A DNA stretch of 64,000 bases from OLB23 sp965230965 (GTDB lineage: Bacteria > Patescibacteriota > Microgenomatia > UBA1406 > HO2-37-13b). Below, in pieces: positions 41,529-49,464 of the stretch (position 1 is the first letter of the stretch; the number at the start of each line of letters is the position of its first letter). Under the pieces are notes generated by a model, which did not search any database, was not told the DNA's origin, and was given only the letters and a program-made list of their open reading frames with translations. The stretch lies in the NCBI GenBank assembly GCA_965230965.1, contig OZ246401.1, forward strand, positions 186,001 to 250,000, written 5' to 3'. Made by a program: the position numbers and the translations under genes.

Positions 41529-43063
41529 AACGACAATTTACAATTCGACCAGTATTTATTCTTTTTGTTCTTATTGTATTTACTATTCTAAAACTCGTTC
41601 TTTACGATCAGGTCATCTCTCGACCACTTAACGACTACGACGAAGCGCGCTATGCAGAAATTGCAAAGAACATGATACGAACAGGGGAGTATCTTATTCC
41701 CCTTGCTGGAGGTCCTCAAGAACCTCGAAATCTTCCCATGACAAAACTTAGTAATGGAGAAGAGCTCTATCCATTCTTTTGGAAACCCCCCGCAATTGTT
41801 TGGCTACAAGCTGCATCTATGTACGTTTTTGGTATCAATGAATTTGCCAGCAGAATTCCTTCACTCCTCGCATCGATTGGACTTCTCATTGTTCTCTATA
41901 AACTTTTTAGAGAATATAAGATTGATGATCGCATTACGTTTCCCCTTCTTTTTGCTTTTTCTATTTCGTATGACTTCTCCTTTATTGCTACACAAGGAAC
42001 AACCGATGCACTGTTTTGCTTCTTTGGAACATATGTCATGCTACTTGCCCATCAGAATAAAAAAGGTCATGAAATATCTGCAGGTGTTTTGACCGCCCTT
42101 GCATTGCTTACAAAGTCCATAGCTGCTTTCTGGATTCCCGTTATGTACGTCATTGTATTTCTTCTGAATAAAAAATTTAATGCGAGGCATATGCTGCGTT
42201 ATTTTGTGAGTCTCATTCTTATCGCAGCACCCTGGTTTATGTTTATGTATATACGCTTTGGCAATGTATTTATTGAACGACATTTTCTTTTTAATCTAAT
42301 GGGTGGGGCAGAGAATGGTCAAAATTTTGCACCCCCACAGTGGTATCTCATCTATATGCTCGACATATGGAAGCCTTTAATATTTTTTGCGCCATTAATT
42401 ATGCTTGTGAGTATTGAGAAAATATTGAAAAATGAACGAACCCTATTTGTGCCATTTTGGTGGTTCTTTAGCATTCTCATACCTTTCAGTTTATCTCAAT
42501 CAAAAGTATGGTGGTACATATACCCCCTTTGGCCAGTTTTCTTGTTGCTTATTGGATTATCATTGATGCATATTAAAAAGAATTTGTGGCAAAGTATTTT
42601 TGTACTGGTGATACTTCTTTCTTCCTCATTGCCATATTGGAAGCTTAGCGTTTCACATATTCCTCTAAAACCTTTTATTCTCTTTGCATGTGCCGGAGCC
42701 GGAATATTGTACCTTATTGGAAGGTATACAAAACAAAAAAGAGATGTAGTACTTTTCATATTAGCTGTTTTGGTTACTATTTCAGCCTATTTTAACTATA
42801 TAAACTTTTCAAGAAACCCAACTCAGAACACCAAGATTAAAAATCTTGCTCAACGCAATCAAAACCTTCTGAGAATAAGTATTTTAGGAATTCCATATGA
42901 AGCCGCCCTTTATTATTTTAATGTTGGCAATGTTGTAACAAGCAATACCTTCTACGAACAAGAAAAATATGTATTGTATAGAAAAGATTCAATGCCACTC
43001 GAATTAAAAAACTTTGCATTAATTGATCAGGAGGGCGATCTGTTTTTATATAAACATAAATAG
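41525..43063 (+). CDS. Glycosyltransferase family 39, ArnT-like
   Basis: 512 residues, about ten helices plus an external C-terminal part. First loop LNDYDEARYAEIAKNM carries the acidic pair; FFWKPPAIVWL follows as in ArnT. Transfers a sugar from a polyprenyl-phosphate donor. Coupled to the NUDIX gene and followed after one base by another membrane protein. Confidence 0.87.
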   Translation: MKRQFTIRPVFILFVLIVFTILKLVLYDQVISRPLNDYDEARYAEIAKNMIRTGEYLIPLAGGPQEPRNLPMTKLSNGEELYPFFWKPPAIVWLQAASMYVFGINEFASRIPSLLASIGLLIVLYKLFREYKIDDRITFPLLFAFSISYDFSFIATQGTTDALFCFFGTYVMLLAHQNKKGHEISAGVLTALALLTKSIAAFWIPVMYVIVFLLNKKFNARHMLRYFVSLILIAAPWFMFMYIRFGNVFIERHFLFNLMGGAENGQNFAPPQWYLIYMLDIWKPLIFFAPLIMLVSIEKILKNERTLFVPFWWFFSILIPFSLSQSKVWWYIYPLWPVFLLLIGLSLMHIKKNLWQSIFVLVILLSSSLPYWKLSVSHIPLKPFILFACAGAGILYLIGRYTKQKRDVVLFILAVLVTISAYFNYINFSRNPTQNTKIKNLAQRNQNLLRISILGIPYEAALYYFNVGNVVTSNTFYEQEKYVLYRKDSMPLELKNFALIDQEGDLFLYKHK

Positions 43064-43064
43064 T

Positions 43065-44462
43065 ATGTTGTATGTTCTTTCATATGTCTACTTAGGTTTA
43101 CCTCTGCTTATATTTTTCCTATTCTGGCTGCGATTACCATATGCGCTTATATTATCTGCAGCACTTATAATTCCAGGGTATTTGCTTTCTAAAAAGCTCT
43201 ACCCAAAAAAAGTGTCTTTTAAATTTAAACCTTTGCATATTTTTGCTTTGCTAGTTGCCCTTGGATGGACTTACCTCTCAGGTGCAGGGGGGTTCGCTTT
43301 TCAAAATGGCGATTGGGTAAAACATAATGCAATGTTGTACGACTTAGTTACGCGTGACTGGCCGGTGACTTACACCATAAATGATGTACCCGCGTTTCTT
43401 AACTATTATCTTGGGTTATATATGGTTCCAGCACTTATTGGAAAATTGACTAATATACAAACTGCTCTTAATGCACAGTTTGTATGGATATTTTGTGGCG
43501 TTGTTCTTTCTTATGCATGGTTGACGAGAATTGTAAAAAAAACCTCGGTAATACTCTTAATCTTTTTCATTCTTTTTGCAACGGCCGATTCCCTTGGTCT
43601 CATACTGGTGCGCAATTTTACGCTTTTCAACTTTATGACACCATTAGAACATTGGACAGCAACACCCCATGAATACTCATCGTTTACTACACTTTTATTT
43701 TGGGTCCCAGGGCAGGCAATTGGATTGTGGATAGTAATGGGAATTTTGATAGATATGTATAAAAAGGGGGGAGCTGAGCACTTCCCGATTTTTACATCCC
43801 TACTTATGTTCTGGTCACCACTAGGCTTCATCGGCATGTTGCCATTTGCAATGTTTGTAATGAAAAAGAATAAAGTACTACTCACAAATATAATTTGTTC
43901 TCTGCTCATTCTGCTGTTCTTTTATCTTTATTATTCATCGAACATTTTCGGCTCATTGTATGCAAAAGAATACATGGGATTATGGAAGGCGGATGCAAGA
44001 ATTTTTTGGTTGCGATTCGCAATATTTATTTTCTCCGAAGCTTTTGTGCCAATCGCATTTGTTTTTGTATTAAGAAAGCATTTGGACGAAAAGTTAAAAA
44101 AACTTTTTTATATTGCAGCAATTATTTTGTTAACGCTCCCTTTCTTTAAGTATGGACTTCTTAATGATTTGGTGATGCGATCATCAATTCCCTCGCTTTT
44201 TATTATATTTCTTTGCAGCTATTCGCTGTTAGTTTCAAAAAAAGTCAGACAGCAAAACAAATTTCTATGGCTGGCCTTAATCATTTATTTTATTCTGGGG
44301 TCAGTGACGTCAGTAACTGAAATTAATCGGGCAATTCGATCAGAACCAAATTATGGAACTCCAACACATGTTACAGAAATTGGTGATCCGCTGGCAACAA
44401 AACAATATATGGGATTCGAGGATTCTTTTATTGGGAAGAAGATATTAAAATTAACTCCCTAG
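43065..44462 (+). CDS. Multi-pass membrane protein, GT-C-like
   Basis: About 465 residues, ten or more helices. Early external loop GFAFQNGDWVKHNAMLYDLVT has the Asp/His pattern of GT-C proteins of the DUF2298/YfhO kind, without a clear family match. ATG at 43065 one base after the upstream stop; an earlier in-frame ATG lies inside the previous gene. Probably an envelope glycan enzyme. Overlaps the convergent gene by 12 bases. Confidence 0.68.
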   Translation: MLYVLSYVYLGLPLLIFFLFWLRLPYALILSAALIIPGYLLSKKLYPKKVSFKFKPLHIFALLVALGWTYLSGAGGFAFQNGDWVKHNAMLYDLVTRDWPVTYTINDVPAFLNYYLGLYMVPALIGKLTNIQTALNAQFVWIFCGVVLSYAWLTRIVKKTSVILLIFFILFATADSLGLILVRNFTLFNFMTPLEHWTATPHEYSSFTTLLFWVPGQAIGLWIVMGILIDMYKKGGAEHFPIFTSLLMFWSPLGFIGMLPFAMFVMKKNKVLLTNIICSLLILLFFYLYYSSNIFGSLYAKEYMGLWKADARIFWLRFAIFIFSEAFVPIAFVFVLRKHLDEKLKKLFYIAAIILLTLPFFKYGLLNDLVMRSSIPSLFIIFLCSYSLLVSKKVRQQNKFLWLALIIYFILGSVTSVTEINRAIRSEPNYGTPTHVTEIGDPLATKQYMGFEDSFIGKKILKLTP

Positions 44463-45878
44463 TAAGCTTCTTGAAGCTCTTCTACTGTATTTTTGAATAT
44501 CAGCAGTGTATCTCAGTGATCCTAGTGCTACAGATTCCACGACACGACCTAACGTACTTCTCATCTTTGTTCCGGAGCGAATAGCAAGTAGGGTTTTGTA
44601 ATACTTATCTGCATAGGTGAATGAAGCATCTGCCATCTGATCAACACGATCGTCAAGATTAACAAGTTGTCTATAAAGAGGAGCAACTTCTTGGACCTGC
44701 ACAAATTTATCCATTGGAGTTGAGAAATGACCGAGTGTTTTCCTCTTGTTATTAATCTCTGCCTTCAGTTGCTGTCGCTGTTTGTCAACTGCTTCCATTT
44801 GTCTACTAATTACCAAGAGCTCAGCAGCATTCGCAAGCAACTGATCAATCAAAAGCTGAAGTTTTTCGTTGCGTTCGCTCTTTTTATCATTCACGAGCTC
44901 GCTTCGCTTACCGGTAAAGACATCTTTAATTACCGTTTTGTCACGTTCTCTGTCTGCTGTGGACTGCTTCATATCGAGCAACGTAGCTCTTTGCTCTGCA
45001 ACCTTATCCATTAATTCTGCTCTTTTTGCAGGGTCTTTTTCTGTAAGCATTGCGTCAGTATTTGCCTCAAGCTCTGCTTGCAATCTCTCAAGTTTTGCTT
45101 CCTCGGTTTCGCTTACTGCCGCCTCATCTTCTTTGTCGCCCCATACATCGTTACCATCTTCTAACTTGCGTTTCTCATCATCATTAAGCTCTTCACCTGC
45201 TTCTGCTCGTTCTGCAAGCTTCTCCCAATCTTCTTTCTCTGTTTCATATCCAGCACGCCTAATTTCTTCTTCAGGAGTTAATGTATCACCATTTCCAACT
45301 CTCTCGTTAAGTTTGTCATAATCTGCTCTTTTTTCATTGGCAACTGCCTTTGCCCTTTCGGCTGCATCAGCTCGAACTAGTGCTTTTTGTTTTTCTGTCG
45401 CTCTACCCTCGGCATAAGCCTTACTTGCTTCGGCAAGTACTTTCGTCTCTCTTTCTGACCGTTTTGTTGTCGCAGCTTCAGCTTTTGCTTTATCTAGAAG
45501 ATCTAGATCATCACGAGTACCTTTACCTTCAGATACTCTTTGTTGAGCTGCCTCCAGAGCTGGATTTCCTACAGGTGCAGCTTCCGGAACTTTGCCGGCA
45601 CTCTCTCCGCGCATCGCAGCGATTGCTTCCGGACTTATAGTTCGCCCTGGCTCAGGAGTTGTCGGGGGAGGGGGAGTTTCTGTGGGTGAAGATGGTGGTG
45701 GAGTTTCAGCGAAATGTCTAAGGGCTGCTGCGCGATCTGATTCACTCAGTCCTTTTCCTATATCAACCCAAGCCTGCACATCTCCACTAAGAGCTGTTGA
45801 CGAAGCTTCTGGTGGTGGGACAACTGGTGGTGCTTCTACTGATGCTGGTGCTTCACCACCCGGGGGTGTACCTGCCAT
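44451..45878 (-). CDS. Pro-rich, coiled-coil protein, unknown
   Basis: About 475 residues. First 110 residues are rich in Pro, Ala, Glu and Thr (e.g. TPPPSSPTETPPPP); the middle (about 120-330) is a long Ala/Glu/Lys/Arg helix array with repeated short segments such as GRATEKQKALVRADAAER and GEELNDDEKRKLE, each resembling 'length-counting' helix-turn units; the last 130 residues form a helical, less charged domain. No signal peptide or membrane helix. Function not recognised. ATG at 45878 chosen: the frame upstream belongs to the previous gene's end. Confidence 0.65.
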   Translation of the reverse strand: MAGTPPGGEAPASVEAPPVVPPPEASSTALSGDVQAWVDIGKGLSESDRAAALRHFAETPPPSSPTETPPPPTTPEPGRTISPEAIAAMRGESAGKVPEAAPVGNPALEAAQQRVSEGKGTRDDLDLLDKAKAEAATTKRSERETKVLAEASKAYAEGRATEKQKALVRADAAERAKAVANEKRADYDKLNERVGNGDTLTPEEEIRRAGYETEKEDWEKLAERAEAGEELNDDEKRKLEDGNDVWGDKEDEAAVSETEEAKLERLQAELEANTDAMLTEKDPAKRAELMDKVAEQRATLLDMKQSTADRERDKTVIKDVFTGKRSELVNDKKSERNEKLQLLIDQLLANAAELLVISRQMEAVDKQRQQLKAEINNKRKTLGHFSTPMDKFVQVQEVAPLYRQLVNLDDRVDQMADASFTYADKYYKTLLAIRSGTKMRSTLGRVVESVALGSLRYTADIQKYSRRASRSLLGS

Positions 45879-45879
45879 A

Positions 45880-46212
45880 TTATTCTTGTGTTTGGGCAAC
45901 TTGTATTGCTTGATCAAGCTTATCTTGACCTATATATTCTTGCATTTTTTGTACTACTGCGTCAACTTTTTGCTCATAATGATACGCATCAATATATTCT
46001 TTTAAATCAGAGAAGTTAGGAAATTGAGCGACAAATCGTTCAATTTTACTCTTTGCATCTTCAAAGCTTTGAAAAGGTTCGATAGCAAGAAATGCTTTAG
46101 AATATTCTTGAGCCTTTATTGGTTCCATTGCTCCATCTTGAAGATTCGTCACTATTTTTTTCAAAAACATATATTCAACTTTATCCGTCATTTGCTTTAC
46201 ACCATCATCCAT
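45880..46212 (-). CDS. Small helical protein, unknown
   Basis: 110 residues, all-helical by pattern (VEYMFLKKIVTNLQDG, KIERFVAQF, VDAVVQKMQEYIGQDKLDQAIQVAQ). Start at 46212 or at the Met at 46191. Directly upstream of the Pro-rich protein gene (1-base gap) and divergent from dnaG. No family recognised. Confidence 0.6.
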   Translation of the reverse strand: MDDGVKQMTDKVEYMFLKKIVTNLQDGAMEPIKAQEYSKAFLAIEPFQSFEDAKSKIERFVAQFPNFSDLKEYIDAYHYEQKVDAVVQKMQEYIGQDKLDQAIQVAQTQE

Positions 46213-46286
46213 TCATTGATGGTAGCGAATTCTTAAAGTAAAGTCAATGAGCCTATTTTGAGGTGTGCTAGAATATAGCAACTTCC

Positions 46287-48044
46287 ATGGACAATGCAGT
46301 TGATCAAATAAAAAGTAAGCTTGATGTAGTCGAATATATTGGCAGGTTTGTAGAATTAAAACGATCTGGAAGAAATTTTCGCGGCCTCTGCCCCTTTCAT
46401 CAAGAAAAAACCCCCTCTTTTTTCGTAAACCCCGATAGACAGCTCTGGCGATGTTTTGGCGCATGTCAAACGGGTGGTGATGTGATTGCCTTTTTAATGA
46501 AGTACGAAAACATCACATTTTATGAGGCGCTAAAAGAGATGGCGCAAGAAACAGGGGTTAAGTTGGATAATACGGGGTTTGAAGACAGAGCATGGCAGCA
46601 GAAAGAAAAGCTCGTGACTATACATAATCATGCGATGAAATATTATCACTATTTGTTAATGAGCCATGCGTCAGGGAAGGCGGCGCGTGATTATTTAGAT
46701 GAACGTGGCGTCAATGACAAAATTAGGGAGACGTTCCAAATGGGGTACGCGCCAGCAAGTTGGGACTCTTTGAGTCTCTATTTAAAAAAGAAAGGCTTTT
46801 CATTAGAAGATCAGCTGACAGCTGGCCTTGTTATTAAAAGCACAAAAGGCAGCTATTATGATCGCTTTCGCAATCGCCTCATGTTCCCCATTATTGACTC
46901 GCGCGACTATGTTATAGCTTTTTCTGGCCGCACATTAAATAAAGATACCAAGGAAGCAAAATACATCAACTCGCCAGAAACACCTCTTTATCATAAGCGC
47001 GAAACACTATTTGGTATTCATATTGCAAAAGAATCGATTCGTAACGAGAAAAAAGTCATGATTGTAGAAGGGGAGTTTGACATGATTTCTTCCTTTATGC
47101 ATGGCATACATAATGTGGTCGCCGTCAAAGGCTCCATAGTAACAAAAGAACAGATTAAATTGCTTAAAAAATATTGCGACCATTTAATTTTGGCGCTCGA
47201 CTCTGATTTTTCAGGAAACGAAACAACATTGCGCGCAATAAAAGATGCGGAGGAATTAGATATGCGCATTGATGTTGTGACCTTTGATTTTGGAAAAGAT
47301 CCTGATGAAGCTCTAAAGAATGATGCTATTGCCTTTAAAAAATTGCTTGCTCACCCAATTTCAATTTACGATTTTGTTATCGATACTATTGTGAAGCGCC
47401 ATAATATTGAAGATCCTTTTGAAAAGAAAAAGCTTGCAGATGAAATTATGCCATTTTTAATAAGTCTTGATAATCCAATTATTAAAACACACTACGTAAA
47501 AAAACTTGCGACACTTCTTTCAACTGATGAAAGAACCATTGAAATGACGCTGCACGATTATCTTTTTAAACAAAAAAAGAAAGCAAAGCGCGTTGTGAAA
47601 GAGACTCTACCTGAAAAAGATAAATATGAAAGTATGCAGAAAATACTACTTGCATGTGTTGTCCAAAACGACACGCCACTGGTGATGCGAGAATACGTAA
47701 AAGAGATAATTGATGATGCTGATTTCTCAATTCCTTCATACAAAGAGCTTTTTACCGTTATTTATTCACTTCAAGAAACCACAAATGAAGAATTCTTGAA
47801 AGATCTTATTAATAAACTGCAATCACCCTTGCTCGATGTGCTTGACACATTACTTTTAACTGATATATCAAATTATATTGACAATAAAAATGCAACGAGT
47901 ATAAAACAGCTGTGTTATCGCATGAAAAAATTGAGCATAAAAAAAGCTATGAAAATTCTCACCACAACAACTGAAGATGGAGCCCAATACTCTGCGCTAA
48001 GGGAAAAACTCGCGCAGGTTGATAAAGAACTGAATCTACTGTAA
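46287..48044 (+). CDS. dnaG: DNA primase DnaG
   Basis: 585 residues. Zinc-binding domain CPFHQEKTPSFFV...CFGAC, where the second Cys pair is C-x3-C rather than the usual C-x2-C. TOPRIM motifs MIVEGEFDMIS and LALDSDFSGN follow. C-terminal helicase-binding region is divergent. Makes RNA primers. -10 TAGAAT lies 12 bases before the ATG. Forms an operon with rpoD (1-base gap). Confidence 0.96.
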   Translation: MDNAVDQIKSKLDVVEYIGRFVELKRSGRNFRGLCPFHQEKTPSFFVNPDRQLWRCFGACQTGGDVIAFLMKYENITFYEALKEMAQETGVKLDNTGFEDRAWQQKEKLVTIHNHAMKYYHYLLMSHASGKAARDYLDERGVNDKIRETFQMGYAPASWDSLSLYLKKKGFSLEDQLTAGLVIKSTKGSYYDRFRNRLMFPIIDSRDYVIAFSGRTLNKDTKEAKYINSPETPLYHKRETLFGIHIAKESIRNEKKVMIVEGEFDMISSFMHGIHNVVAVKGSIVTKEQIKLLKKYCDHLILALDSDFSGNETTLRAIKDAEELDMRIDVVTFDFGKDPDEALKNDAIAFKKLLAHPISIYDFVIDTIVKRHNIEDPFEKKKLADEIMPFLISLDNPIIKTHYVKKLATLLSTDERTIEMTLHDYLFKQKKKAKRVVKETLPEKDKYESMQKILLACVVQNDTPLVMREYVKEIIDDADFSIPSYKELFTVIYSLQETTNEEFLKDLINKLQSPLLDVLDTLLLTDISNYIDNKNATSIKQLCYRMKKLSIKKAMKILTTTTEDGAQYSALREKLAQVDKELNLL

Positions 48045-48045
48045 A

Positions 48046-49146
48046 ATGCAGGCTATGACAGGCCAAAAAATCCCCAAAAATGTTAATGAATTGATAAAGC
48101 AGGGTCAGGAGGACGGTTTTATCGTCATCGACGACATATTTTACGTATATCCAGAGCCTGAAAAATACGTTGACGAGATTGATGACTTCTTTGATAAGGC
48201 AATTGAAAAAAATATTGATATCTTTGAAAATGTATCTTCTCGTGAAGAAGAAGATGCAAAAAAATCAATGGAAGAGTTTGAAAAAGAACTCAAACGTCTT
48301 ATCACCATACGCCAAGGTGAATCCCTCGATCCTATTAAAATGTACCTCAAAGAAATTGGCATGTACCCTCTCTTAACCTTTGAAGAAGAAATTTCGCTTG
48401 CTAAAGGTTATGAAAATGGAGAAGAGGATGCACGCAGAAGATTAATTCGATCCAACTTACGACTTGTTGTATCTATTGCAAAAAAGTACTTAGGCCGACG
48501 TCTTTCTTTCTTGGATTTGATCCAAGAAGGGAATCAAGGCCTTATCAAGGCAGTTGAAAAATATGACTGGCGAAGAGGATTTAAATTTTCGACATATGCA
48601 ACCTGGTGGATTCGCCAGGCAATAACGCGCGCGATTGCAGATCAATCGCGCACTATTCGTATTCCTGTCCATATGGTGGACAATATTAATCGCTACTATA
48701 AAACACAAAGAAAACTCACCCAAAAACTAGGACGTGAACCAAAAAATGAAGAAATTGCAAAAGAAATGGAAATTGATGTGTCTGAAGTTGAAAATCTTAT
48801 TAAAATCTCCCAACATCCAAAATCACTTTCTACACCAATCGGTGATGATAATGAAACAACATTAGAACAATTTATTGCAGATAGTGATCAACCAAGTTTG
48901 TATGATACGGTATCAAAGGAATTCCTTCGTGATTATCTCAATGAAGTGCTTGAAACACTTTCAGAAAGAGAAAAAAGAGTGCTTATTATGCGCTTTGGAC
49001 TTGATGATGGTAAGAGCAAGACTCTTGAAGATGTAGGTAAAGAATTTAATGTTACTCGTGAACGTATTCGTCAAATAGAAGCAAAAGCTATTCGCAAACT
49101 CCGCCACCCGACCCGCGCTCGCAAACTCAAAGATTTCGTTGAGTAA
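48046..49146 (+). CDS. rpoD: Primary sigma factor (RpoD/SigA)
   Basis: 366 residues. Region 1.2 ([21 protein letters not shown]), 2.1-2.4 with [32 protein letters not shown] and the -10-reading RTIRIPVHM, region 3, and region 4.2 [28 protein letters not shown]. Region 1.1 is present but short. This factor should read the -10 boxes listed in this annotation. ATG at 48046 or 48055. Confidence 0.97.
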
Positions 49147-49158
49147 TCCCCTTATTTC

Positions 49159-49167
49159 TGCTATACT
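49159..49167 (+). promoter_or_regulatory. Extended -10 of small gene F
   Basis: TGCTATACT at 49159-49167, identical to the extended -10 of gene B. The start region reads ATAGGTC, as in the promoter of the minus-strand gene at 31677. No TATAGGC element at the usual upstream distance. Confidence 0.5.
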
Positions 49168-49232
49168 ATAGGTCGTAAAACGCGGCCGAAATGCGTCGGC
49201 TAGCGTAGTGCAGTATGTACGGAGTGTTGTAA

Positions 49233-49403
49233 ATGTTCAAGTGGCAAATCGCGATTCGTGACGAGAAGAGTTATACGACTCACACGTCGACGGAGGAGTT
49301 CTCCGACAGGGCTGTGGCTCGAGCAGCAGCCCTTGTCTGGCTGGCTCAAAACGGCATTGCTAATGAAGCAGGAAAGGTGCAGATAAACGTCATTCCTGCG
49401 TAG
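49233..49403 (+). CDS. Small GC-rich gene F, 56-residue unknown protein
   Basis: ATG at 49233 with GGAG eight bases upstream. Core: KWQIAIRDE, helix DRAVARAAALVWLAQNG, then VQINVIPA: beta-alpha-Gly-beta. GC-richer than rpoD before it and the helicase after it. Leader of about 60 GC-rich bases. Hairpin 49428 after the stop. Family unknown; same modular layout as genes A-E, 31 kb away. Confidence 0.58.
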   Translation: MFKWQIAIRDEKSYTTHTSTEEFSDRAVARAAALVWLAQNGIANEAGKVQINVIPA

Positions 49404-49427
49404 TTGAGACAACACAAACCCAACAGC

Positions 49428-49453
49428 CGGGCCGGATCTCAGTATCCGGCCCG
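49428..49453. terminator. GC-rich hairpin after gene F
   Basis: CGGGCCGGAT, loop CTCAGT, ATCCGGCCCG: 10-bp stem followed by AACTTTCTTTTTC. Lies just before the 3' end of the convergent helicase gene and may serve both. Confidence 0.75.
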
Positions 49454-49464
49454 AACTTTCTTTT

